A stretch of 22,042 nucleotides of DNA from a virus: positions 1-22,042 of IMG/VR virus record IMGVR_UViG_3300013014_000146. One strand, written 5' to 3'. The translations under genes and the position numbers were made by a program. Below are positions 8,275 to 16,686 of this stretch, in pieces (within the stretch, counting starts at the first letter, position 1; each line of letters begins with the position of its first letter). The notes below the pieces were generated by a model. That model did no database searches. It had not been told where the DNA came from and was given only the letters and a program-made list of their open reading frames with translations.

Positions 8275-11200
8275 CAGTCCTCTAATCCTATCACGTTCCC
8301 TATTACCGGTGGTTCCTTGCAACGCATACTGCTGTTCTCTCAAAGATAGTATTTTATTATTTAAAGTATTAACTTCTGCGAATGCAGACTTTGCAGACAA
8401 TTTGGCAAGATTTATACTTGGATCTCCTTGTGGCTTAGTATTTAATAAGTTAGCCCATTCAGCATTAGCAGCGTTAAATTTGATCTCAACTTTATCTCTC
8501 TCAATAATTAGATCATCTATTTGTTTTAAAATATCATTTAGTTTATTATTTTTTTCCTCTACTGCATTTAATGCAGAGGCGGTTTCTTCTGAAACAGTTC
8601 CTGAAAAATTTGGAGGAGGTGCACTGCCAATCAATGAAGTAGTTTGAGCAGTTATCTGTGCTCGGTCAGTAGTATTTGTACCTACTTGAGGAGTAGTTAC
8701 ATTCACTAAACCCGAACTTAATCCTGAAATAGAAGAATTTAATTTTGCAGCAGCATCCGCAGGCAACCCTGATTGTATCAAAGATGCCAAACCTGAAGAT
8801 TTTAATTTTTCTAGTCCGCTTGAAAGAGCCCCTGTAAGTGCTCCTGCTGCACCACCAAGTGCTCCACTAAGTGCTCCTGCTGCACCACCAAGTGCTCCAC
8901 TAAGTGCTCCTGCTGCACCACCAAGTGCACCACTAAGTGCTCCGGCTGCACTACCAAGTGCTCCTGTAAGTGCTCCTGCTGCACTACCAAGTACTCCTGT
9001 AAGTACTCCGGCTGCACTACCAAGTGATCTTGCTGTGCCACCAAGTGCCCCTGTAAGTGAATTTGCTGCACTTCCTATAGCATTTGATAATGAAATTCCG
9101 TTATTAACCGCAGTACTAGAACTATCTACTAGAGCCTTAATAGTTCCTGTACCCGGTATAGAATCAACGACACTGTTTGAGTAATCTGTAATAGATGCTA
9201 TGGCATTTTGACCACCTGGTATATTACTAATACCGCTTGCTACAGCCGAATCTACCCCACTAGTAATATTTGTTGATGAGGTTGTTCTAGCCAAAGTATT
9301 TGCTGCATTAGCAACAAGTGACCCTGCTGAATTTATAGCTGCATTCCCAGCGGTTTTTAAAGTAGTAAGGGCTCCGGCTGCCGAAGATAATAATGAATTA
9401 CCTGATCCTAATACTCCTCCTGCAACGCCAGAGAGTGCGGATCCAATATTACCTCCTAAACCACCACCTGCTATACTTGATGCTGACTCTCCTAAATTTT
9501 GTTTCAAAGCTGTTATAGCATCTAAAGTTCCGTTCTGTAACTCTGCGATTTTTGCAAGTTCAGCATTACCGGTCGGTTCAGCAGATGATGCTGCTTTTGC
9601 AGCTTCGTTAATTGCTGTTAAATTCTGCGGTACATTTGCCTTTAATTTTGGCAAAGCACCTTTAATTGCATTAAATGCTCCTGCTGCTATCCCTTTAGCT
9701 TGGTTGAGAACATCAGTAATGCCCCCTCCTATCTTACCTAAAGCGCCTGATATTGCACCAAATGCACCACTCGTAGAACCAAGCTTGGCTGCAAAATTAC
9801 CTGAATTGATAGTTGCAGTGATACTTGAAATTGCCCCCTGAGCACCACTAATTAAATTTTTACCTGCATTAACTAATCCTTGGGCACCGGCTCCCAAAGC
9901 GCCGGTAACATTGTTAGCAAGATTTTTAACCGCATTTATAGTTGATGCTACTCCGGCAGTAGAAGCAGACAATACCAATCCAGCGGCGGCCGCGCCTGAT
10001 TCAGTACCAGAAATAACCCCTGCTTGCGTTAACGCAGCGTTCGCTTGTTGTAAACCTGAAACTGCTATTTGAGCTTGTGTGGCTACATTTGATGCAACTG
10101 CTTGCAGATTTTCAGCACCTGCTTTACCAGTAAAAACGGCATTAGGCAATGCTTTAGCTAATGTTGCACCAGCATTCTGCGCTAAAGCCATTGACAATGC
10201 AGCAGAGCCTGGTTTAGTAGTACCATCATTTTGAAGTTGTTGCGGTGTTAGTCCTAGCGACCCAATTACAGGTATTGTACCCTGTGCTGTTCGCACCAAC
10301 CCTCCACCTGCAGCAGCAGCCGTAGCAGCAGCACCACTGGCCACATTGGTAGATATAGCTCCTATTAAAGCTTTAGTTTCACCAGTTCCAATAGCTGGAC
10401 TAACAGGAGCTGTTGTCGGTACGGTAGCAGCCGCAGCAGCACTAACAGGTACACTAGGATTCTCACTGGCCATTGCATTAATCTCACTAGTACCGGAGCT
10501 AGGTTCGGATGGAAGTTGAGCATCTGCATTTAATGTAGTAGGTACATTAACCCCTTGACCTGCACTAGCCCACGGTGCGTGAGCAGGAGCCCTAGATACT
10601 ATACTTATTAATTTGCCTGGAGCTGCTAAAAAGCCTTTTTCTTTGTCATACAATGTATCGGTATGTGCCACATTAGTAGGAAGAGGAACATCTTTTGGAA
10701 TTACACCGGTTTGACCTGTATTTAAATTTATAGTCGATCCATTAATGTATGTAACCGCACTGCTAGCAAATGAAGCTACCCCACTAGCAGCCATACTCAT
10801 AGCTCCGCCAATTTTATGTGTGAATTTACCTATAGTTTGTAATATAGAATCGCCACCAACTCTTAGACTATAATCTTTTTCTGAATTTATAGTGATAGAA
10901 TCAGCTTGAATGTTTAGTTTTTTAGCAGCATTTATATTAACGTCATTGTCTGCATGTAAATTTAAATCACCCTGTGTTCTAATGTTAACACTGTTAGTAG
11001 CATACATATCAATGGTACCTTCTTTACCTAATTCAATGTAGCTTTGTCCATTTGAGTGCAAAATCATTAAAGTTTGACCATTATCACTCATCAAAATTTG
11101 ATGTCCCAATGCGGTTCTGATCCGAATAAGCTGATCATTTCCAACCCAATCTCCATCATCCATAACTATAGAATGACCACCTCTTCTACCTACAACTTTT

Positions 11201-11952
11201 ACATCGGGCTTGTCAGCCAACGCTGCCTGAACTACAGATTCATCAGTATAATTACCTTCATATATAGGTCTACCCGGAGTACTTACCCCCCACCCAACTC
11301 TACTAGGTGATTCACGTTGGGCACTAGAACTAATAGGTCCTCTAATCGGGTCTCTAATAATACCTTGCTGATTCATAATCGCAGCAACATATGAATGCAC
11401 TGGCTTTGGCATATTTACATAATCTGCGTCATTTGATTTGGGATTATTAGGATTAAGGTTAGTTACAGGTAATCTAGTAGCACCTCCATAGCTAGATGCT
11501 TCAGAATCACTTAAAACTATATTTGTTGAAGCACCAATAGCCGGAATCATTTGCAAAGCATCTGGATTAGGAACACATCCTATATAATATCCAAAATTGG
11601 GGTCGCCATTTACAAACATACAAATGACTACGGTTCCTATATCAGGAGGACTTTGCCACGCTCCATATGAATGAGGATTTCTGTCATATGTACCATAATC
11701 TTCAGGCTTAGCTCCACCTCGAGGTGCAGTATAACCATAAAAGTTAGGAAGTTGTCCAACAGTTATCCAACTATCAGCATCATTTTGGTCTTCCCCTCCC
11801 AAATCAAGTAAATATACTTGAATTCTACCCATTCTAACGGGGTCTACATTGTCTTTAACCACACCAAAAACAGGGACTGATCTTATATTAGCATTACCCG
11901 CATCAGGTTTGCTCGACTTTATAGGCCCTCTTGGCTTAAATCTATCAAACAT
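8272..11952 (-). CDS. gp5: Baseplate central spike protein, T4 gp5-like, with long Ala/Gly-rich repeat tail
   Basis: This 1226-residue protein is the likely membrane-piercing spike. Residues ~27-140 look like the gp5/VgrG OB-fold domain (PVFGVVKDNVDPVRMGRIQV, then PPDIGTVVICMFVNGDPNFG). Residues ~250-420 resemble the needle-like beta-helix of gp5/VgrG, with short repeating strands such as IDMYATNSVNIRT, DLNLHADNDVNIN and KLNIQADSITINS. A conserved-looking segment (SRAPAHAPWASAGQG) follows near residue 455. I see no lysozyme domain, unlike T4 gp5. Residues ~490-1110 are strongly Ala/Gly/Ser/Leu-rich, including an 11-residue tandem array, and residues ~1120-1170 look like a coiled coil (NALN, EEKNNKLNDILKQIDDLI). 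ATG 11952 has GGAG 11 bases upstream. The tail could be a helical, membrane-active or scaffolding region, which is inference. T4 gp5 is about 575 residues. Confidence 0.87.
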   Translation of the reverse strand: MFDRFKPRGPIKSSKPDAGNANIRSVPVFGVVKDNVDPVRMGRIQVYLLDLGGEDQNDADSWITVGQLPNFYGYTAPRGGAKPEDYGTYDRNPHSYGAWQSPPDIGTVVICMFVNGDPNFGYYIGCVPNPDALQMIPAIGASTNIVLSDSEASSYGGATRLPVTNLNPNNPKSNDADYVNMPKPVHSYVAAIMNQQGIIRDPIRGPISSSAQRESPSRVGWGVSTPGRPIYEGNYTDESVVQAALADKPDVKVVGRRGGHSIVMDDGDWVGNDQLIRIRTALGHQILMSDNGQTLMILHSNGQSYIELGKEGTIDMYATNSVNIRTQGDLNLHADNDVNINAAKKLNIQADSITINSEKDYSLRVGGDSILQTIGKFTHKIGGAMSMAASGVASFASSAVTYINGSTINLNTGQTGVIPKDVPLPTNVAHTDTLYDKEKGFLAAPGKLISIVSRAPAHAPWASAGQGVNVPTTLNADAQLPSEPSSGTSEINAMASENPSVPVSAAAAATVPTTAPVSPAIGTGETKALIGAISTNVASGAAATAAAAGGGLVRTAQGTIPVIGSLGLTPQQLQNDGTTKPGSAALSMALAQNAGATLAKALPNAVFTGKAGAENLQAVASNVATQAQIAVSGLQQANAALTQAGVISGTESGAAAAGLVLSASTAGVASTINAVKNLANNVTGALGAGAQGLVNAGKNLISGAQGAISSITATINSGNFAAKLGSTSGAFGAISGALGKIGGGITDVLNQAKGIAAGAFNAIKGALPKLKANVPQNLTAINEAAKAASSAEPTGNAELAKIAELQNGTLDAITALKQNLGESASSIAGGGLGGNIGSALSGVAGGVLGSGNSLLSSAAGALTTLKTAGNAAINSAGSLVANAANTLARTTSSTNITSGVDSAVASGISNIPGGQNAIASITDYSNSVVDSIPGTGTIKALVDSSSTAVNNGISLSNAIGSAANSLTGALGGTARSLGSAAGVLTGVLGSAAGALTGALGSAAGALSGALGGAAGALSGALGGAAGALSGALGGAAGALTGALSSGLEKLKSSGLASLIQSGLPADAAAKLNSSISGLSSGLVNVTTPQVGTNTTDRAQITAQTTSLIGSAPPPNFSGTVSEETASALNAVEEKNNKLNDILKQIDDLIIERDKVEIKFNAANAEWANLLNTKPQGDPSINLAKLSAKSAFAEVNTLNNKILSLREQQYALQGTTGNRERDRIRGL
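8836..9055 (-). repeat. 33-bp tandem repeat array within gp5 (11-residue unit)
   Basis: Six full units and a degenerate seventh of a 33-base repeat lie head to tail. The plus-strand units begin at 8836, 8869, 8902, 8935, 8968 and 9001, each opening with AAGTG or AAGTA. The protein unit is GALGGAAGALS with variants GSAAG and ALT, at residues ~967-1039. The units nearest the protein C-terminus are the most alike and the N-terminal ones more diverged, so the array may be growing or shrinking at its 3' end. Gly and Ala fall every four residues, a glycine-zipper-like pattern that favours close packing of helices. Confidence 0.93.
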
Positions 11953-11977
11953 TATTTTTTTAACTCCGTTATTCGTT

Positions 11978-11985
11978 TATTTAAA
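11978..11985 (-). promoter_or_regulatory. Possible T4-like late promoter octamer (TTTAAATA) for gp5
   Basis: TTTAAATA on the minus strand overlaps the stop codon of the upstream 846-residue gene and differs from TATAAATA at one base. The predicted start near 11972 leaves a 20-base leader containing GGAG before ATG 11952. The mismatch at the second base and AT-rich DNA make this the weakest of the operon's late-promoter candidates. Confidence 0.4.
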
Positions 11986-14521
11986 TTAACTCATCTAGTC
12001 TTTGAGGCCCATTCCGTGCTATTACATCTGATGTAAGTAGTCCATTTGAATCAGCTTCTCTGCCAGCATTTGAAATAGGATTACTTATCACACCGTGGGC
12101 ATCATCATCTAATATTAGTAATCCAGTATTAGGAGCGCCGCCTGTTGGTGAAGTAATTGCAGAACCTTGTGTTTCAGTATTGGTTACTGATACTATCTCC
12201 GTAGATCCTATTCGAGGAAGAGCAGAATCTATATCCGGTGCTAATTTTAATCCAGTAGACTGATTAGCTAGACCTTGTGCAGTTGATAAACCAATCCCTG
12301 CTCTAGCACCACTTGCTTTATCTATAGAAGATCGCAATGAAGCCGCATTGAGAGGGGTCGCAGGTCTAGTACCTTGTCTAGCAAATTTAGCAGTTTCATT
12401 AGCATAAGGATCAACTGGTCGAGTATCTGCACTAGCAGCCGGGGCATCAGGGAACGTGTTAATCACACATTCTAAATCTTGTGTGAATTTGCCTCCCTTA
12501 AAGTTATTGGTAACTCGTAAAACCATATAGCTTACACCTTTAACTTTATTTTGTATTTCACTAGGATATGCCCAAAATCTAATACTTTCATTTATAGATA
12601 AAACACCCGTAACAGTATCATAATCATCAGCTTCTTTAAAATTTATTTCTATAAAAACTTGTCCACCATTAGGATTAATAGTAAATCCATCATCGCCATA
12701 AAATCTATCATATACCGCTTTAATACTACCGGGAGAATCTTGAATCATGAAATCAGGATCACCTATAATAGTCATTTTTACTTTGGCATATGATCCAGGA
12801 TCGTACAATGAAGTTACATATGTGTTTATAGTATCTAATGATTTGTCTAGGGCGGATAGTCTAGATTGATCGGGACGAAGATGCGGTACAACAGTTATAT
12901 CAGTGGGGCCACCTTGTGATTGTCCAGTACCAGAAGGAACAACTGCCACATTAAAATACGCATTATCCAATGATTGTTCATAATTTAATATTTCTGTATT
13001 TTCTCCAGTATACCAATAATTATATATTTTATGAGGACCATAATACTTAGGTGCAATTTTAGAATAAGCACTTAAAAATATAGGAGCAATATATTTTTTA
13101 ATATAATATGTTATGGTATACGCATAATCACCTACTTGGGGATCCCATTTTGCTTCAGTAATTTTTACACTGATATTATACCAATTTATTTTAGCTTTAG
13201 TATCATTCGGTAAAGGCTTATCAGATTCATTTGGCTTATTAGAATATACTGCTTCAACAGCATTTCTCATATAAGAGCTATTAGAAATAATATTTTCAAT
13301 AACTTGTAAAATAGGTGTGTTGGTAGTAAATTTTAATTGTTTCTCATTAGGATCAGCAGTAGCTTTATTTCTTATAGCAGCGGATTCGGTAGATTCAGAT
13401 GTCTTTTGCACTGGCATTCTATAAGAAAATTTGTTTAAATCAGCTTTATTAACTATAGAAGCATTAGCTATTTCTAAATCCTGAAATACTACTTTATATG
13501 TATTTTTAACTTTAATTTGATTTTTACTCAGCATAGCTTCTTGCTCTTTAGACAGTATATCTAAAAATTCAGTTACGGCGCCTTGTACAGTACCGGAGGT
13601 AACTGTTATATCTTTAGTAGAAAATCCATGCTTTAGTCCCATAGCTACACCCGGAGGCAATGAGTTAGCAGATATATTGTATACTGTGGCTTGACCATTA
13701 ACTTTAAATTTAATACCACGTATGATAATATCATAATATCTTTCAAAAATTCCACTAGAATTATTACTTTGTGATGGATCTAATTTTTTACCTAAATATT
13801 CTTCTTTACCGGTCATAACTTTTCCATTTTTGTCATAACCCTGAAATCTAATACCTAAAACAAAGAATTGTCTTGAAGGATTTTGTAAATCTTTATAATT
13901 TTCAGTTTTACAATATTCTTGTAACTGATCTGCGGCTCGTTTTAAATTAGTAATAAAAGAAAAACCATATGGTTCAATAATATTGAAAGTAATATCAGTA
14001 ACATTAGATGCACTTTGAGTACTTTTTCCATTTATGTAAGAATCAATTTTTAAATCATCTATATAAAAATCATATGTAAATCCGCTTGCTCTTTTAGTAC
14101 TAGAATTATTAATACCGCCGCTTTGGCAAATTATTAATGCACCACCTTGTCCTTTAGCAGAGGATTGATTTAATACATCTAGTTTTTGACGTCCAGAATC
14201 TATAAATCTATCATATGCATCTGGAGTAATCATATAAAGAGTAATTTGATATGTATAACTAGAAAACTCCCCTAAAGGATTGTATCTTCTTCTATTAGGC
14301 ACTTCTTCTGATACTGTAGCGGTAGGGGTTTCCGCTTTACCTGCTTGAGTTGTACCACCAGCATTTGAACCTGATGATTCTTGTACTGTGTTTGCTCTAT
14401 CACCTGATCCTGAGCTTTGAGTACCCGCATCACCATCCGCACCACCTGATGCTATATATTGTTTATTTTGCTGCTCTGTATTGGTAGAAGGATTAAGTAG
14501 GGTTGGATCTTCGTTAGCCAT
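11981..14521 (-). CDS. Large baseplate structural protein, possible hub (gp27-like) component
   Basis: This 846-residue protein lies between gp53 and gp5. Residues 1-80 are Ser/Gly/Thr/Gln-rich and probably disordered. An ordered region from ~83 contains SYTYQITLYMITPDAYDRF, then TDITFNIIEPYGFSFITNLK (residues ~175-195), LGIRFQGYDKNG, and SLPPGVAMGLKHGFSTKD; a stretch near 400 (TNTPILQVIENIISNSSY) looks helical. The C-terminal ~150 residues are again low complexity. I do not recognise it firmly. In T4 the spike gp5 sits on the gp27 trimer, and this gene directly precedes gp5, so a hub role is reasonable but inferred. It is about twice the length of T4 gp27 (391 residues). The ATG follows the gp53 stop immediately (TAAATG), with AGGA 5-6 bases upstream, so the two are probably translationally coupled. 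Confidence 0.75.
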   Translation of the reverse strand: MANEDPTLLNPSTNTEQQNKQYIASGGADGDAGTQSSGSGDRANTVQESSGSNAGGTTQAGKAETPTATVSEEVPNRRRYNPLGEFSSYTYQITLYMITPDAYDRFIDSGRQKLDVLNQSSAKGQGGALIICQSGGINNSSTKRASGFTYDFYIDDLKIDSYINGKSTQSASNVTDITFNIIEPYGFSFITNLKRAADQLQEYCKTENYKDLQNPSRQFFVLGIRFQGYDKNGKVMTGKEEYLGKKLDPSQSNNSSGIFERYYDIIIRGIKFKVNGQATVYNISANSLPPGVAMGLKHGFSTKDITVTSGTVQGAVTEFLDILSKEQEAMLSKNQIKVKNTYKVVFQDLEIANASIVNKADLNKFSYRMPVQKTSESTESAAIRNKATADPNEKQLKFTTNTPILQVIENIISNSSYMRNAVEAVYSNKPNESDKPLPNDTKAKINWYNISVKITEAKWDPQVGDYAYTITYYIKKYIAPIFLSAYSKIAPKYYGPHKIYNYWYTGENTEILNYEQSLDNAYFNVAVVPSGTGQSQGGPTDITVVPHLRPDQSRLSALDKSLDTINTYVTSLYDPGSYAKVKMTIIGDPDFMIQDSPGSIKAVYDRFYGDDGFTINPNGGQVFIEINFKEADDYDTVTGVLSINESIRFWAYPSEIQNKVKGVSYMVLRVTNNFKGGKFTQDLECVINTFPDAPAASADTRPVDPYANETAKFARQGTRPATPLNAASLRSSIDKASGARAGIGLSTAQGLANQSTGLKLAPDIDSALPRIGSTEIVSVTNTETQGSAITSPTGGAPNTGLLILDDDAHGVISNPISNAGREADSNGLLTSDVIARNGPQRLDELI

Positions 14522-14833
14522 TTAAAGTCCTAATACTTGTTTCAACAATTCTAATTTAGGTATATAAATGCTTAATCCAGCCACAAAATCAAAATAAGGA
14601 TCCTTTAATCTATTTGGATTTCTTTGTGCAAAAACCCACCATAATCTAGAATCGCCGTATAGGTCATATGCTAACATATCAGGTCTATATTGGTAAACTG
14701 TACTAATTTCAAAATATATATCACTAGGAACCATTGGAATTGGAATATTAATCATAATATCCAAATAACTATTATTAACAATGTCCGTAACATTGTAAGG
14801 ACTAGTTGCAGGGTATAAACTATTGACAGCCAT
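14522..14833 (-). CDS. gp53: Baseplate wedge protein, T4 gp53-like
   Basis: This 103-residue protein matches the core of T4 gp53, the wedge subunit that joins adjacent wedges around the baseplate hub. The central segment (IYFEISTVYQYRPDMLAYDL, then LWWVFAQRNPNRLKDP and a final LSIYIPKLELLKQ) is typical: a short LysM-like fold with a Leu-Trp-Trp turn. T4 gp53 is longer (196 residues); only this part is present. I chose ATG 14833, which overlaps the stop of the upstream gene (TAATG), over TTG 14839, which adds two residues without a better ribosome binding site. The overlap implies translational coupling. Placed next to gp5/gp25/gp6, the assignment is firm. Confidence 0.85.
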   Translation of the reverse strand: MAVNSLYPATSPYNVTDIVNNSYLDIMINIPIPMVPSDIYFEISTVYQYRPDMLAYDLYGDSRLWWVFAQRNPNRLKDPYFDFVAGLSIYIPKLELLKQVLGL

Positions 14834-16536
14834 TACCAAATACCCACAGTTGAATTTTGTTTACCTTGCAATAATTTGCCAGTCGCATAATCTTTTAAAC
14901 TAAACCTATTACTAATATCATTTCGTGTTACAATTGGTACAGCGGTTATAGCTATATTCATTTTTGTAGGTACATATGTTGGTGTTCTTGATGAAGCGGA
15001 TGGTGTTTGTGTTGTAGTTTGTTGTCCAAAAACTGGTTCAGGTGTTACTCCACCCGGGCCGGCAGGACTTGAACTTGTAGATAATCTACTAGCACTTACC
15101 GCATTCGTATTGTTTGGGACTTGTGCTTCTGCTTTACTTACACCGGCGATAGTTGTTACAGTAGATGATGATCTTATATAATCTACATCAGTGGGCAAGT
15201 TATAAGAAAAATTAGTAATAACTAATGGATGAGTGTCAAATTGAAACGACCCCAAACCTGACAAGAAACACAAAGGAGGAGGTGTTCCAATTTTAGGAAT
15301 TGAATCTTGACCATAAAACATTTTAGTGACTGATCTAAAGAAATGTATAACCGCAAGTAAATAATTTGCCTCGGAAGTATCTTGTGCAGTAAAATCACAC
15401 GATAGTGTAATACTATCTACTGAACTATTCTTGTATTGATGTATTTTATAGTTACTATGGGTTAAATCATAATTATCATAATGTGCGCTATACTGAATTT
15501 GTATGCTTGGAGTATACGGAAATATTACTCCGTTGGTGGCTTGTAATGGTTGTAATATGCCCGGAGGATTAGCTTTATATAGATATGTTGCATTGGGGGC
15601 CAAACTTAACCTAACTCGCCAATCTTCTTTAATATTAAAATTGGCTTGACTTTGAGCAGTAGATTGAGATTGAGCATTAGTTTTAGCTCCTTGTAACCCT
15701 TTACTAGACCCGGTAGGACCATCAGGAAAATAAGTATCTCCTGTTTCAGGATTAGTAAGTACACCTTCTGCTACTGTACCATCTTCGGCTCGTACTGGTA
15801 AACCTGAAGTATTAATCGCTATCTTTTCCTGCAATGCTACAGCTTCATCTACACCTTCAAATTCATTTGGAAACGTGTCCCCGGTTTTCTGTGGTTCAAC
15901 TACTTCATAAAATGGTTCTGATGCCATTCCAGCAATATTTGTATCAATCGTTGTAACATTAGGGGGCAAGATCGGGGAAGTTTGTGCCTCAGGTGCGGGT
16001 ACATCAGTACCAGGAGCACGTTCACGTATTTCCTGATCTGTAAGTGGGGGGAGATTAGTTTCTTCTCTTGGTACATCTCGTGGTGTAGTAGATATTGGTA
16101 CGGGTTCTGGGTTGAGATTAGCAGGTACTCCAGGATCATTATTACTATTAGTTGGTATTGCGGCTGATTCTTGTGGGACCGGGGTATCTGTTGCCGCAGC
16201 GGCTGCTTGTGCTTTTTGTGCTTGGTTATTTACATCTCCCCAAGATGAGTTTAATACATTACCTATTCCTAGTGTGCTAACAGGACTGCCACCATTAGCG
16301 GCTGTTAATTGCGATCGGATATTATTTATATTTTTTACAGATTGGGGGTTTTCATCCTGTGGTAAAGTTAATGTGGCTGTTAGTCCAGCTGGAGTAGTAA
16401 CCGTATACGTGGTTTTACCGGTAACTGTATCTAGCGTTGCATTTACAACTGTGCTAGTTATAGCGGTATCTGCTGTTACCCGTGTTCCCCCGAGAATGTC
16501 TCTTGAGGTAGCAACCGTTACTGTAAAATTAGCCAT
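14833..16536 (-). CDS. Tail tube / baseplate protein, gp48/gp54-like (tentative), with long disordered linkers
   Basis: This 567-residue protein opens the baseplate operon. Residues 1-~60 look like a small beta-rich domain. Residues ~60-295 are Pro/Thr/Gln/Asn-rich and probably disordered. A folded region starts at ~298 (NIKEDWRVRLSLAP) and includes IFPYTPSIQIQYSAHYDNYD, LTHSNYKIHQY, DFTAQDTSEANYLLAVIHFF and SVTKMFYGQ, a pattern I associate with tube-initiator proteins of marine T4-like phages. A Ser/Pro/Thr-rich insertion (~470-525) separates strand-like TNFSYNLPTDVDYIR from the terminal NIAITAVPIVTRNDISNRFS. I chose ATG 16536: AGGATAGGAA lies 5 bases upstream and a late octamer lies just above it, whereas TTG 16569 lies upstream of that octamer. 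Tube-like function is inferred from motif style and position. Confidence 0.72.
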   Translation of the reverse strand: MANFTVTVATSRDILGGTRVTADTAITSTVVNATLDTVTGKTTYTVTTPAGLTATLTLPQDENPQSVKNINNIRSQLTAANGGSPVSTLGIGNVLNSSWGDVNNQAQKAQAAAAATDTPVPQESAAIPTNSNNDPGVPANLNPEPVPISTTPRDVPREETNLPPLTDQEIRERAPGTDVPAPEAQTSPILPPNVTTIDTNIAGMASEPFYEVVEPQKTGDTFPNEFEGVDEAVALQEKIAINTSGLPVRAEDGTVAEGVLTNPETGDTYFPDGPTGSSKGLQGAKTNAQSQSTAQSQANFNIKEDWRVRLSLAPNATYLYKANPPGILQPLQATNGVIFPYTPSIQIQYSAHYDNYDLTHSNYKIHQYKNSSVDSITLSCDFTAQDTSEANYLLAVIHFFRSVTKMFYGQDSIPKIGTPPPLCFLSGLGSFQFDTHPLVITNFSYNLPTDVDYIRSSSTVTTIAGVSKAEAQVPNNTNAVSASRLSTSSSPAGPGGVTPEPVFGQQTTTQTPSASSRTPTYVPTKMNIAITAVPIVTRNDISNRFSLKDYATGKLLQGKQNSTVGIW

Positions 16537-16556
16537 AATATTCCTATCCTTATTAC

Positions 16557-16563
16557 TATTTAG
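16557..16563 (-). promoter_or_regulatory. T4-like late promoter motif (CTAAATA) for the baseplate operon
   Basis: The minus strand reads ACTAAATA here. CTAAATA/NATAAATA is the form of the late promoter I recall from marine T4-like phages; T4 itself uses TATAAATA. With the octamer at -13 to -6, the start falls near 16551, leaving a 15-base leader (AAGGATAGGAATATT) that holds two overlapping Shine-Dalgarno matches directly before ATG 16536. It stands at the head of the seven-gene baseplate operon. Confidence 0.65.
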
Positions 16564-16588
16564 TATCAAAAAATATTGACTTTTAGAA

Positions 16589-16596
16589 GATAAATA
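16589..16596 (+). promoter_or_regulatory. Possible late promoter octamer (GATAAATA) upstream of gp55
   Basis: GATAAATA lies on the plus strand in the 150-base divergent spacer, 35 bases upstream of the -35 of the sigma-70 promoter of gp55. If used, it would start transcription near 16602 with an ~85-base leader and would make gp55 boost its own synthesis late. Distance from the gene and AT-rich DNA limit confidence. Confidence 0.35.
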
Positions 16597-16628
16597 ATAA
16601 TATCACTTTTACCGTTTCATCCATCAGA

Positions 16629-16646
16629 TGTTGCTATTCTGCAACA
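16629..16646 (+). repeat. Inverted repeat over the gp55 -35 element (candidate operator)
   Basis: TGTTGC-N6-GCAACA, a perfect 6-bp inverted repeat, covers the -35 box and the start of the spacer of the gp55 promoter. That is a typical place for a repressor or activator site. No regulator gene for it is visible in the window. Confidence 0.4.
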
Positions 16647-16659
16647 AATATGCTATAAT
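16631..16659 (+). promoter_or_regulatory. Sigma-70 promoter with extended -10 for gp55
   Basis: TTGCTA (16631-16636), a 17-base spacer and a perfect TATAAT (16654-16659) preceded by TG at the extended -10 position form a strong host-type promoter. The start is expected near 16666, giving a leader of about 20 bases with AAGGA four bases before the gp55 ATG. This fits gp55 being made by host RNA polymerase before late transcription. Confidence 0.8.
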
Positions 16660-16686
16660 TTACTGTAGCAAAATAACAAGGACCCT

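Noticed and set aside
8264-8647. 127-codon plus-strand frame opposite the gp5 C-terminus
   Set aside because: Antisense to the coiled coil of gp5, without a ribosome binding site of note; a shadow frame.
8836-9055. CRISPR-like array
   Set aside because: The repeats are contiguous with no spacers and are in frame within a protein gene.
8811-9071. 86-codon minus-strand frame of Gln/His/Leu repeats
   Set aside because: It is a shifted reading of the 33-bp repeats in gp5; the repeat length keeps every frame open.
16537-16569. TTG 16569 as the start of the first baseplate gene
   Set aside because: It would lie upstream of the late motif and ribosome binding site that serve ATG 16536.
16112-16579. 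155-codon plus-strand frame opposite the first baseplate gene
   Set aside because: It is antisense to a well-supported gene with a ribosome binding site and late motif, and its product is a biased hydrophobic sequence.
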